DNA from: Bacteroidaceae bacterium
Lineage (GTDB): Bacteria > Bacteroidota > Bacteroidia > Bacteroidales > Bacteroidaceae
Direction: 5' to 3'
Assembly: GCA_017535725.1 (NCBI GenBank)
Contig: JAFXTO010000038.1
Location: forward strand, 1 to 64,000
DNA: 64,000 nt
The notes under the pieces are model-generated. The model did not search any database. It was not told the origin of the DNA and worked only from the letters and a program-made list of their open reading frames with translations. A program made the translations under genes and the position numbers. Below are positions 1-8,251 of this stretch, in pieces; the first letter of the stretch is position 1, and the number at the start of each line of letters is the position of its first letter.

Positions 1-192
1 GAGTGGGGGTAGGCGCGGGAGAGGGAGTGGGGGTAGGCGCGGGGGAGGGAGTGGGGGTAGGCGCGGGAGAGGGAGTGGGGGTAGGCGCGGGAGAGGGAGT
101 GGGGGTAGGCGCGGAAGAGGGAGTGGGGGTAAGCGCGGAAGAGGGAATGGGGGTAGGCGCGGAAGAGGGAATGGGGGTAGGCGCGGAGGAAA
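1..192. repeat. 24-bp tandem repeat, eight units
   Basis: Eight contiguous 24-bp units based on GAGTGGGGGTAGGCGCGGGA plus GAGG fill the window edge. Units differ by one to three substitutions and the last decays. The unit length is a multiple of three, so all frames keep their phase. Read on the minus strand it gives Ser-Pro-Ala-Pro-Thr-Pro-Thr-Pro repeats. It continues to, and probably past, position 1. Confidence 0.95.
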
Positions 193-232
193 GGGAGGGG
201 GAGGACATGGGGGAAAGGGAGGGGGAGGTCAT
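1..232 (-). CDS. Possible partial Ser/Pro/Thr-rich protein (5' end only)
   Basis: An ATG at 232-230 overlaps the TGA of the upstream oxidoreductase gene (ATGA overlap), the usual arrangement for translational coupling. The frame then stays open to the window edge. It begins [12 protein letters not shown] and continues as Ser-Ala-Pro-Thr-Pro repeats encoded by the 24-bp array. No recognisable domain lies within the window. The repeat could be a low-complexity linker or N-terminal extension like those seen in other genes here, or the open frame could be fortuitous. The plus-strand frame through the same repeats (Gly-Val-Gly-Ala-Gly-Glu) has no start context and looks like a shadow. Confidence 0.3.
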   Translation of the reverse strand, partial: MTSPSLSPMSSPSLSSAPTPIPSSAPTPIPSSALTPTPSSAPTPTPSPAPTPTPSPAPTPTPSPAPTPTPSPAPTPT

Positions 233-1476
233 GGGTTTTGTTCTTTTTCTATTCTTTCTATTTCCCTTACGAGGTCGGGGGGGAGGGTTTCGCCGTTCAT
301 GCACTGATGGCAGCGCATGTCGAGCGTGTACATACGACCGATGCAGTAGTTGCTGTGGCGACACTGGCTGCGGTAGTGCTCATCGGCGCGGAGCTTGTTG
401 ACGAAATCTGGTTCACAGAGCACGGAACGTGCCATCTGGACTGCTTCGAAGCCGTGAGCAAGCACCTCGTTGATCTTGTCGCCGCAGACAAGACCACCCA
501 CATAGATGAGGGTCATATCCGGCAGGGCAGCACGGAACTTCAGGGCATCCTCGAGGAAGAATGCTTCTCGGTAGGGCACGGGCTTCGTCATGATATTGCG
601 GACGATGGGTTTGGCAGAACGGATGCCATATTTCAGCCACCACTTGTCCATGTAATGCGTCATCGTCTGCAGAGGCAGTTCGCCACGCATCACATACATC
701 GGCGTAGCGCTGACAAGTCCTCCGCTGAGGACCAGTCCATCAACGCCGAGTTGCTGTAGCCTGCGTGCTACGGGGATGCTGTGTTCTTCGAGGGAGACAC
801 CGTTCTTCAGCCCATCACGCATGTTCATCTTACAGATAACGGCGATTTCTCCCTTCGCGGCCTCCAGCGCCTCGTTGACACACATCGACATGAAACGCAT
901 CCGGTTCTCCAGCGAGCCACCGTATTCGTCGTGACGATGATTGAAGAAGGGGTTGAGAAACTGGTCGATAAGATAACCATGACCGCAGTGAACTTCCACG
1001 CTGTCAAAGCCCGCTTCCTTAGCCAGGCGCGTGGCACGACCAAAGCACTTTGCCAGTTGGGGTAGCTCCTCGCGTCGAAGGCCGCGGACGAACGTGGGCG
1101 AATAGAGGTTAAACCCAGTGGAGGCGCCCACAGGAATGCAACCACATATCTCCTTGTGGCTCATGTTGCCACAATGGCCGAGCTGAATGCCTGCCGCTGC
1201 GCCTTCCGCATGAATGCCGTCGGTGAGGTGGCGCAGGCCGGGAACGATTTCGGGCGTCATCACCAACTGACGGTCGAAACTGAGACCGCTCTCGCAGACA
1301 GCGGCATAAGCGATGGTGGTCATACCGATACCGCCACGGGCGACACTGGTATGATAGTCAAAGAGTTGTTGCGATGGCGTGTGGCCAGGGCACATGCTCT
1401 CAAAGGCAGCACTACGGATGGTGCGATTGCGAAGCGTCAATGGCCCGATGTGGGCCTCCTCGAAGATTCTATTCAT
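229..1476 (-). CDS. NADH:flavin oxidoreductase, old yellow enzyme family
   Basis: A TIM-barrel FMN enzyme expected to reduce activated C=C bonds using NAD(P)H; the physiological substrate is unknown. It has the barrel start [17 protein letters not shown] near residue 98, and the family signature [14 protein letters not shown] near 160 followed by [12 protein letters not shown] phosphate-binding segment, VGGLVCG, lies near the C-terminus. At about 415 residues it covers only the barrel. The C-terminal FeS-flavoprotein half of 2,4-dienoyl-CoA reductases is absent, although several Cys (CRHSNYC, CHQC) remain at the end. The start at 1476 is chosen because a longer frame (1533) would begin upstream of the TACCTTTG promoter box. 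It is separated from the amylase gene by a strong hairpin, so it is probably its own transcription unit. Confidence 0.85.
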   Translation of the reverse strand: MNRIFEEAHIGPLTLRNRTIRSAAFESMCPGHTPSQQLFDYHTSVARGGIGMTTIAYAAVCESGLSFDRQLVMTPEIVPGLRHLTDGIHAEGAAAGIQLGHCGNMSHKEICGCIPVGASTGFNLYSPTFVRGLRREELPQLAKCFGRATRLAKEAGFDSVEVHCGHGYLIDQFLNPFFNHRHDEYGGSLENRMRFMSMCVNEALEAAKGEIAVICKMNMRDGLKNGVSLEEHSIPVARRLQQLGVDGLVLSGGLVSATPMYVMRGELPLQTMTHYMDKWWLKYGIRSAKPIVRNIMTKPVPYREAFFLEDALKFRAALPDMTLIYVGGLVCGDKINEVLAHGFEAVQMARSVLCEPDFVNKLRADEHYRSQCRHSNYCIGRMYTLDMRCHQCMNGETLPPDLVREIERIEKEQNP

Positions 1477-1496
1477 GAGAAATATTTTTGCGGGTG

Positions 1497-1504
1497 CAAA
1501 GGTA
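1497..1504 (-). promoter_or_regulatory. -7 promoter box for the OYE gene
   Basis: TACCTTTG on the minus strand matches the Bacteroidetes -7 consensus TAnnTTTG and lies about 20 nt before the chosen start codon. The -33 region falls inside the preceding terminator hairpin. Confidence 0.65.
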
Positions 1505-1505
1505 C

Positions 1506-1547
1506 AAAAAAAAGTCCAAGTGCAGTGCAGCACTCAGACTTTTTTTT
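1506..1547. terminator. Bidirectional intrinsic terminator after the amylase gene
   Basis: The inverted repeat has arms 1506-1523 and 1530-1547: an A8 tract, a GTC..AGTGC stem, a 6-nt loop and a T8 tract. The two arms differ at only two positions. It has the stem plus U-tract form in both directions and sits 20 nt after the amylase stop codon. Confidence 0.85.
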
Positions 1548-1567
1548 GCGGAGTAGGACAGACAACT

Positions 1568-3316
1568 CTATTTTCCTATCTCATTGGTGATATCCTTGTA
1601 GGTATATTTCCCTTCTGTGTTCTTATCACCTATTTCATAATAGCGGTCGGAGGTAATACCTTCGATGTTCACGGTCTGTGCCTCGCTGCTTCCCTGGTCG
1701 AAGATGACGTTCATGGAGTAAGAAGCTTCGGCAGACACATTGAAGGTGCGGTAGTAGTACTTCGTGCCATTGATGTTCTTGGTGGCTGTGACTTTCACAC
1801 CGGGCCACTCGTCGTTGATGTATAGGTTGCCATCCCATGCGTAGAAATAGACCTGTGACCATCCGGGATCCTTGAGATAGACGGTGATGTCGTGCTTCTC
1901 GACCTTGTCCTCCTTGAAGGTGGGTTCAGCCAAGGCTTTCCATGCGGCTACAAGGCTGTTCTCTATCCAATAACTGTAGTGCGGACCTGCCAGGATGCGC
2001 GTGTAGCCGGCAGTGGCTTCACTATCAGCAGATTGTTCGCCCAGCCAGACAAGCAGAGTACCTTTGGTACCCTTGGTCGTGGCTGCATAGAAAGAGTTAT
2101 TGCTACGAATATGGGACATTGCACTGGTGTTCTGGATGCCGCAGAGTTGACGAGCCTGAATCATACGGGCGATGTCATACTTGTAGGCTTTCCAGTGCTT
2201 CAGGAACACACAGGGCGTACCGGGCGAGGCCAACAGGTAGGCATTGGCTGCAAGGGTGTCCTTGCGGATGGGATCCTGAGAGGCCGTAGCCGAACGGTAT
2301 TCTGTGTCGTGATTCTCCACGAAGGTCACCGCCCACTGACGATAGAGACCGTTGTTATAGTTGCTTGAAACCAGCGGCCAGTTTCCGTCGTTCTGTAGTC
2401 CGAGCCTATTCCATGAACCGTTGTTCACCGCATTACGAACGGTGTAGCGGAACTGGAAGTCGAAGGCAGCACTGGTCCTACCGGTAGCTTCAATCCAGTT
2501 CTTGATGGTATTCGTGCCGTCCCAGCATTCGCCGACAGAAAACTGCGGCTTCGAAGACTCGTTGTAGAGCTTCGTGAACGAGCCGGAATAGCCCTTGACC
2601 ATATCGTAGCGGAAACCCGTGTAGCCGAGGTCTTTGAGGAGGAAGTCGAGATAAGCCTTGACGATGGTCTGCACGTTCTGGCTCTTGTGGTCGAGGTCGC
2701 GCATGCCGTCCCAGGCTTCACCCGTATCGTAGTTCTTTCCTACCTGATAGCCATTGCGTGCAGCCTCATCGTCGGCGCAGATATCTTCGTAGGTCATCGA
2801 GTAGGTCACACCATTGTAAGTTTCCGAAGGGAAATCGTTCCAAGTAGTGAGCGACTTGCGATGGTTGATGACCACATCCGCAATAGTGCCTATACCTTTG
2901 GCTTTGAATGTCTGGATAAGGGTGCGCAATTCCTGCTCTGTGCCGAAGGAACTATTGTAGTTTGTGAACCAATAGAGGTCGTCGTAACCCATAGAGGTAC
3001 CGCCACAGTTGCCACTTTGCGGAATCCAGACGAGGGAGAAGTAAGGTGCCAGGTCGTCGGCCTGAGAAGCCAGACGTGTCCACTGAGCGTCGCCATAGCC
3101 GTCCCAGTAGAAGCCCTGGAGCATGACACCATCGTAATTTGCGGGCCATCCCACCACAGCAGCAGGTGTGGGATCCACAGTCGGAGTATCGGTTTTAGTT
3201 GTGTCTGTAGGAGTTGGCGTCGGAGTCGGAGTTGGCTCGACGGGATCATCACCACATCCGCCCATGATGAAAACAGAGAGGCATAGGGCGAAAAGGAGAA
3301 AAGGAAGTTTCTTCAT
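1568..3316 (-). CDS. Lipoprotein alpha-amylase (GH13) with C-terminal starch-binding module
   Basis: Hydrolyses internal alpha-1,4 bonds of starch, probably at the cell surface as the endo-acting enzyme of the Sus-like locus. It has a lipoprotein signal with lipobox Cys21 (MGGC, then GDD), then a Pro-Thr linker (residues 27-50). The GH13 barrel carries DVVINH (147-152), the nucleophile Asp238 in GFRYDMV, the acid/base Glu263 in VGECWD and Asp337 in FVENHD. The C-terminal 110 residues (DPGWSQVYFYAW...WPG) look like a CBM26-type starch-binding module. At 582 aa it is shorter than Bacteroides SusG and lacks the CBM58 insertion in the barrel, so it is a functional counterpart rather than a clear SusG orthologue. 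It is the last gene of the susCDEF run and is followed by a terminator. Confidence 0.93.
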   Translation of the reverse strand: MKKLPFLLFALCLSVFIMGGCGDDPVEPTPTPTPTPTDTTKTDTPTVDPTPAAVVGWPANYDGVMLQGFYWDGYGDAQWTRLASQADDLAPYFSLVWIPQSGNCGGTSMGYDDLYWFTNYNSSFGTEQELRTLIQTFKAKGIGTIADVVINHRKSLTTWNDFPSETYNGVTYSMTYEDICADDEAARNGYQVGKNYDTGEAWDGMRDLDHKSQNVQTIVKAYLDFLLKDLGYTGFRYDMVKGYSGSFTKLYNESSKPQFSVGECWDGTNTIKNWIEATGRTSAAFDFQFRYTVRNAVNNGSWNRLGLQNDGNWPLVSSNYNNGLYRQWAVTFVENHDTEYRSATASQDPIRKDTLAANAYLLASPGTPCVFLKHWKAYKYDIARMIQARQLCGIQNTSAMSHIRSNNSFYAATTKGTKGTLLVWLGEQSADSEATAGYTRILAGPHYSYWIENSLVAAWKALAEPTFKEDKVEKHDITVYLKDPGWSQVYFYAWDGNLYINDEWPGVKVTATKNINGTKYYYRTFNVSAEASYSMNVIFDQGSSEAQTVNIEGITSDRYYEIGDKNTEGKYTYKDITNEIGK

Positions 3317-3346
3317 TGTAGAAAGAGTAAAAAGAAGTTAGAAAAT

Positions 3347-3449
3347 AACCCTTAGGGGTTCGGCGAAGAACCCTTAAGGGTTGTAGGAGGAACCCTTAGC
3401 ACTTGTGGCGTCAATCTCTAAGGATTCGGCCAGATGCTGTGCTAAGGGT
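3347..3449. repeat. Cluster of three inverted repeats built on CCCTTAG
   Basis: The susF-amylase gap holds three hairpin-forming segments. AACCCTTAGGGGTT is at 3347-3360 and the perfect palindrome AACCCTTAAGGGTT at 3369-3382. A perfect 11-bp inverted repeat has arms ACCCTTAGCAC (3392-3402) and its complement (3439-3449). They could attenuate or stabilise mRNA between susF and the amylase gene; none has a clear U-tract. Confidence 0.8.
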
Positions 3450-3457
3450 ATGGTAAC

Positions 3458-5374
3458 TTACTGCTTTGTAACGGTGCAGTAGTGCTTGCCTGTATAGCTG
3501 AGGAAGAGCTGTACCTTGTAGGTACCGGCCTCTGTCACGCTAAGGTTTGCACCATCCTGTGTCAGGTTGTCAAACGAGCCACCCCAGTTGATGTCCCAGC
3601 CGTGGTTAGCGCGGAACTTAAACTCGCCGGCAGCCAGCTCTGTGATGACTTCCAAACAGCCAGCCTCGACATTGTAGGCCAAATCAATATCGTTTTCCCA
3701 GTCACCACCATTACCGATGATGCCAATGGTGAGAGCTGTGAGCTGATAGGTCATAGCTGCAAGATCAACATTGATTTTGTACATTCCTGCTGCTGCATTA
3801 CCCACGTTGCCACTGCCATCGGGTGTGAGTACGCCCTGAAGGTCATCACCGCTGAGACGTTCGTAGTCACCATCCCAGTTGTCTGCATTGGGCTTGAACT
3901 TGAACTCACCATCAAGGTAGTAGATGCCTTCGTACTGACCTTGGCCGTTGCCGAGGAGAGGATGGCTGGTGCTCCAGCCGCCCTCGTTGCCGATTTCGTA
4001 GATGAAATCAGGGAAACCATAGTCACGTGCAACGGTGCAGTGAGCAGGAGCTTCGTCACTGAGGAACAGCCGGATGACATAGTCACCAGTCTCTGCCACG
4101 CTGAGGTTTGCTCCTCCCTGGGTGAGGTCTTCGAAGGAACCGCCCCAGTTGATAGCCCAATCGTGGTTAGCACGGAACTTGAATTCACCAGCAGCCAATG
4201 CAGTACGAGCCTCCCAGCATTTCATGTTCTCGTTGTAGGTCAACTCGATGTCTGTATTCCAGTCGCCACCGTTACCAATAATACTGATGGAAGAGACAGC
4301 CGTGAGCTTGTAGGTCATGGCCTTCAAATCTACTTCGACAAAATAGAAGCCAGCCTCAACGCCGTCCACGTTAGGACCACCGTCAGCGGTGAGCGTACCG
4401 CCTGTGCCGTCGCCACTGGCTTTCTCCCAGTCGCCATCCCAATTGTCCTTGTTGGGTTTGAACTTGAACTCACCATTGAGATAGATAACAGCATTATACT
4501 GTCCCTGGCCATTTCCATGGAGGGCATGAGGCTCACCCCAACCACTCTCGTTACCAATTTCGTAGATAAATTCTGCAAAGCCAACGGATGTCACCTTATA
4601 AGTCTGTTCGAGCATATTGAATTCGACCCGATAGAACAAAGCATCCTTGTCTGGCTCAATGACAATGTTGCCGCCAGCGTTATCAAAGAGGAACTTGCCT
4701 TCCTCGTCACTTGCAGTGAGGCACTTGCTCCAATCACCCAGTCCACTTTCGGGTGTAACCTTGAACTCTATCTTGCTACCATCCTCTGTTGCGGGAATCA
4801 GGGTTGAGAATACGGGTTTCTCGTAAGGATCTGCTCCGCCATTATCCAACTTATAAGTAGTATCGCTGTTATTCCAGCCATTGACGGTTCCTGTGATGTA
4901 GTAAGCACTCTCTATGACAGGTGCCTGCGGAGTGGCCTTGATGGTGAACGGGGCCGAGGTCGCTGTCTTAACAGCGGTGGTTCCGTTGTCAAGCCACATA
5001 CTGACGGTGGCAGTAACAGAACGTTCCACGGGCTTACGTCCATAGAGGTTGGACAGGATGTTCTGCAGTTCTGAGACGGAGATCTGTCCTTGCTCATCAA
5101 GCGGGTAGCTGTTCTCTCCAATGTCAAGGGTATAGACAGGCTTGTAGGAGGCATCGGTGGTCGAGGGTGCCGCGATGGAAGCCACCTGAATCATTTCCTG
5201 TCCCTCTGGGATTGCATTGAGGTCGATGGAAGCCACCTCCGTCACAGTGCCATTACCGAATGTTACCGTAGCGGGCTGGGTGGGCTGCTCCTGCAGTTTC
5301 CAATCCTTGTAGTCTTCGGTGCAGGCGGTCAGCCCAAGGAGGGCTGCCGCTGCAATATACATGAACTTTTTCAT
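3458..5374 (-). CDS. susF: SusF-like outer-membrane starch-binding lipoprotein
   Basis: Binds starch at the cell surface and has no catalytic motif. A lipoprotein signal ends at Cys18 (LGLTAC, then TEDYKD). An N-terminal SusE/SusF-type Ig domain is followed by starch-binding beta-sandwich modules with repeated GEFKFKPN, NWDGD and GNGGDW motifs. Residues 266-453 and 454-638 are two copies of one two-module unit of about 185 aa, so the protein has gained length by internal duplication. At 638 aa it is longer than Bacteroides SusF (about 485). It lies 10 nt downstream of susE in the same operon. The name reflects position and domain type, not a proven one-to-one orthology. Confidence 0.85.
   Translation of the reverse strand: MKKFMYIAAAALLGLTACTEDYKDWKLQEQPTQPATVTFGNGTVTEVASIDLNAIPEGQEMIQVASIAAPSTTDASYKPVYTLDIGENSYPLDEQGQISVSELQNILSNLYGRKPVERSVTATVSMWLDNGTTAVKTATSAPFTIKATPQAPVIESAYYITGTVNGWNNSDTTYKLDNGGADPYEKPVFSTLIPATEDGSKIEFKVTPESGLGDWSKCLTASDEEGKFLFDNAGGNIVIEPDKDALFYRVEFNMLEQTYKVTSVGFAEFIYEIGNESGWGEPHALHGNGQGQYNAVIYLNGEFKFKPNKDNWDGDWEKASGDGTGGTLTADGGPNVDGVEAGFYFVEVDLKAMTYKLTAVSSISIIGNGGDWNTDIELTYNENMKCWEARTALAAGEFKFRANHDWAINWGGSFEDLTQGGANLSVAETGDYVIRLFLSDEAPAHCTVARDYGFPDFIYEIGNEGGWSTSHPLLGNGQGQYEGIYYLDGEFKFKPNADNWDGDYERLSGDDLQGVLTPDGSGNVGNAAAGMYKINVDLAAMTYQLTALTIGIIGNGGDWENDIDLAYNVEAGCLEVITELAAGEFKFRANHGWDINWGGSFDNLTQDGANLSVTEAGTYKVQLFLSYTGKHYCTVTKQ
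3461..4579 (-). repeat. Internal tandem duplication within susF
   Basis: Codons 266-453 (4579-4016) and 454-638 (4015-3461) encode homologous units. Both start with FIYEIGN, share GNGQGQY, GEFKFKPN, NWDGD, IIGNGGDW, AAGEFKFRANH and INWGGSF, and end in CTV. The copies have diverged, which points to an old duplication. Confidence 0.85.
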
Positions 5375-5383
5375 AGCGTTGTC

Positions 5384-6595
5384 TTATTCTTCTGTTTCTT
5401 CGTTAGCAATAAAGTAATACTGGCCGGTGATGTCATTGAGGAATACCGTGTAGGAACCTGCCACATACGGGATATTAGCACCACCATTGGTACCTGTACC
5501 ATACGGGAAGGCTTCGGAACCCCAGTTGTTGTCCCATGCTCCATCGGCAGCGAACTTCACTTCGCCATCAGCCTCCTGCTCGAATGTAGCCATCCAGATA
5601 TGATTCTCGCCATTGAGCGACTCACAAGCGGTCATTGCATTTTTGGCAGGATCCCATTCATTGTACGAACCGGGCATTCCCATACTGGTGAAGACCTTCA
5701 CAGGAGAATCTGACGTGTAGGCCTCGATGGTTATCTTCTTGGTACCTGTAGCAATCTTGATTGTATAGTAACCATCTGATTGGATACCGATATTGTGGTT
5801 GTCGCCATCCTCATCAGAGATAATGGTGCCATCAGGATCGTCCACATTCTCAAAGTTCAACTGGTCGTCCCAGCTGCCAGGAGTGAGGATGAACTTGAAC
5901 TGCGTTCCAGAGGTGAAGTAACCTGTGTAGGTTATCACGCCATCTTCCGTGCTGCTCGGCAGCAGAGGAATCAGGCCGTTGCCTGCACCATCGGCGCTGT
6001 TGCTCCACGAAGAGGAACCAATGTTATTACCAACCATGTACCAAATAGTCGGGGCAAGATTGATGTAATAAGGAATCACATTCAAACTGACCGTGTTGGA
6101 GGAGATGATGGTGCTGTAGTCACGGAAAGAGGCATCGCGGACAGAAGCGATGGCACGGATAGCGACATTAAGGGTTGCAGGAACAGCATCTTCACCAGCC
6201 CAGCCCAGCAGTTGCTGGAGAGCCAGATCAAAGGTTTCGGTATTCACCTTACCGACAGCGGCATTGAAGGTCTGGTCGATTTCGATGTAGTCAGCTCCCG
6301 TATTGTCCTTCTTCTTGCTATCAAACTGCTGAGTGAAGGAGCCTGTAGGAGAGACCTGAATGACGAAGTTAGGAATAATAGGAGCGCCGTAGTCGGTGAA
6401 GACGGGCAGAGTCCAGGACAGTTCGATAGTCTCGGAACTCTGGAGGTCGATAGTGGCTGTGCCTACAGACGGCTGAAACATGCTGAACTCCGTCGGTTGT
6501 ACAATCGTGGGGTTCGATTTGTTGTCATCGCTGCAAGCCGTGAAAGCAAGTGTGCCGCAGAGCAGCAACATCGCATAGGAAAATATCTTTTTCAT
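5384..6595 (-). CDS. susE: SusE-like outer-membrane starch-binding lipoprotein
   Basis: Surface starch-binding lipoprotein of the SusC/D complex. The start at 6595 gives a clean lipoprotein signal (MKKIFSYAM...FTAC) with Cys21 followed by SDDNK; an in-frame ATG four codons upstream (6607) is possible. A SusE N-terminal domain (TIELSWTLPVFTDYGAP, then FVIQVSPTGSF) is followed by two beta-sandwich modules. The first has FKFILTPGSWDDQLNF and the last KFAADGAWDNNWG. The gene lies between susD (21 nt upstream) and susF (9 nt downstream). The order susC-D-E-F matches the Bacteroides sus operon. Confidence 0.88.
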   Translation of the reverse strand: MKKIFSYAMLLLCGTLAFTACSDDNKSNPTIVQPTEFSMFQPSVGTATIDLQSSETIELSWTLPVFTDYGAPIIPNFVIQVSPTGSFTQQFDSKKKDNTGADYIEIDQTFNAAVGKVNTETFDLALQQLLGWAGEDAVPATLNVAIRAIASVRDASFRDYSTIISSNTVSLNVIPYYINLAPTIWYMVGNNIGSSSWSNSADGAGNGLIPLLPSSTEDGVITYTGYFTSGTQFKFILTPGSWDDQLNFENVDDPDGTIISDEDGDNHNIGIQSDGYYTIKIATGTKKITIEAYTSDSPVKVFTSMGMPGSYNEWDPAKNAMTACESLNGENHIWMATFEQEADGEVKFAADGAWDNNWGSEAFPYGTGTNGGANIPYVAGSYTVFLNDITGQYYFIANEETEE

Positions 6596-6616
6596 GTTCG
6601 TTTGCATCTTTAGAGA

Positions 6617-8221
6617 TTAGTAACCGGGATTCTGCTTCAGGTTGGTATTGGCATTGATATCCTCGGAAGGGATAGCAAAGACGTTACGAAATTCTTCAAA
6701 GCCCTGTCCGTTCTGTACGCCACCTTTCCACTCCCAGAGGTTTTTGAGATCGCCGCTCGCAAAGTAACCATAACGAATGAGGTCCGTGCGACGGAAGCCT
6801 TCGTAGTACAGCTCACGTGAACGTTCATCAAGGATGTAGTCGAGTGTGCAATTGTCTTTGGTCACAGCAGAAGCATTGGCGCGGCTGCGCAGGGCGTTGA
6901 TGTATCCCAGACCAGCATCGGAGAGGTTGTTGTCCTCTCGCAGGTCAGCCTCGGCAGCAATGAGATAAGCCTCTGCGGCACGCATCAGGAAATAGTCGGT
7001 ATCCACGAACTGGGAGTTGTGGGGGTTGGCACCTGTTGAATAGGTATTGCGGAACTTACCCACGCTGAAGCCTGACGTGAACTCACTGGGCTTTGTCACT
7101 TCCAAGGTACGTCCTTTTCCATAGAAAAGAGCACGGTTGTCATTAGCAGCACGAGCCGTATTGTGAATGCTGTCCTGAGGAGCATCGCCGTTGGGGAAGA
7201 ACTTAGCAATCAACTGCTTGCGAGCGCGGTTTCCTGCCCAATACTCCTTGGTTCCATAGTCACCATAGACATCCATATCGTCCTTCCAGCAGGAAGCCAT
7301 CACGAAGAGGCTTGTACCCCAGGAAGTAGTCGTATTACCATCCTGCAACAGCGGGAGGATAGCTTCCTGCGAAGCACCGCTCTCTCCATTATCGCCCATG
7401 AAGAGCATCTGGTAGGCACTCCAGCCGTTCTTACCCGTTGTCCACAGCTTGTGGGGACCGTTGATAACCTTCTCTGCATACGTCTTGGCATCAGACCAAC
7501 GTGCACTGCCCGTGTACACCTCTGCATTGAGGTACATACGGGCCAGCAACAGGTTTACGGCATCCTGGTCAGCGCGTCCATAACCCTCGTTGGCACTCGT
7601 TCTGGCAGCGGGAGGCAGCATGTTGCCGACCACGGCATTCAGTTCGCTTTCAATCCATTTGAAGAGGTCGGCACGAGCAATCTGCTTGGGAGACTCCAGA
7701 GCAACTTCGGTGGAGAATGGAACATTGCCGAAGCAATCCATGAGATGGTAGTAGAAGAGAGCACGCAGGAAACGTACTTCTGCTTCGCGTGTAGCATCCA
7801 CGCCTGCACATTTGTCAAGATAAAGGTTGCAGTAGGAGATGCTGGTTGTCAGACGATAGTAGAAGCCCTGCAACATCGGGTGGGAGGCATCCCATTGGTT
7901 GTAGTTGAACTGAGGGATACCAGGGTCGCCCCAAGCACAGATGGCCTCATCGGTCGTGAGTTCGTTGGCATTCCATAGCTGACGGACGAAACCTGTCGTA
8001 CCGCCGTCGAGACCGTCGATATCGCAGTCGCCATTGGCACCCGTATTGCCGGCCAAAGCCATTGTCGCATAGCACTTGGTATAAAGACTGGGCTCATTCA
8101 CCTCCATCGTGGTACTGGGATCGATAGGTGTGACATCCAAGTCTCCTACACAAGAGCTCAGTCCAGCAGACAGCACTACGGCTGTTGCGGGAAGAATATG
8201 TTTGAATAGTTTGAAGTTCAT
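6617..8221 (-). CDS. susD: SusD family starch-binding lipoprotein
   Basis: The lid of the SusC importer, binding starch oligosaccharides at the surface. A lipoprotein signal ends at Cys24 (GLSSC, then VGDLDVTP). The TPR-like RagB/SusD fold is supported by the N-terminal TKCYATMALAG segment, the helical RALFYYHLMDCFGNVP region and the C-terminal signature LDYILDERSRELYYEGFRRTDLIR. It ends in NTNLKQNPGY, the family's usual tail. Length 534 aa is normal. It is 30 nt downstream of susC, so the two are very likely co-transcribed. Confidence 0.95.
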   Translation of the reverse strand: MNFKLFKHILPATAVVLSAGLSSCVGDLDVTPIDPSTTMEVNEPSLYTKCYATMALAGNTGANGDCDIDGLDGGTTGFVRQLWNANELTTDEAICAWGDPGIPQFNYNQWDASHPMLQGFYYRLTTSISYCNLYLDKCAGVDATREAEVRFLRALFYYHLMDCFGNVPFSTEVALESPKQIARADLFKWIESELNAVVGNMLPPAARTSANEGYGRADQDAVNLLLARMYLNAEVYTGSARWSDAKTYAEKVINGPHKLWTTGKNGWSAYQMLFMGDNGESGASQEAILPLLQDGNTTTSWGTSLFVMASCWKDDMDVYGDYGTKEYWAGNRARKQLIAKFFPNGDAPQDSIHNTARAANDNRALFYGKGRTLEVTKPSEFTSGFSVGKFRNTYSTGANPHNSQFVDTDYFLMRAAEAYLIAAEADLREDNNLSDAGLGYINALRSRANASAVTKDNCTLDYILDERSRELYYEGFRRTDLIRYGYFASGDLKNLWEWKGGVQNGQGFEEFRNVFAIPSEDINANTNLKQNPGY

Positions 8222-8251
8222 AATTACTTACTCTTTTTTAGGGGTTGTCGT

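Noticed and set aside
3..401. Plus-strand open frame of Gly-Val-Gly-Ala-Gly-Glu repeats
   Set aside because: It is the complement of the repeat array and of the oxidoreductase gene end; no start signal and no sensible continuation.
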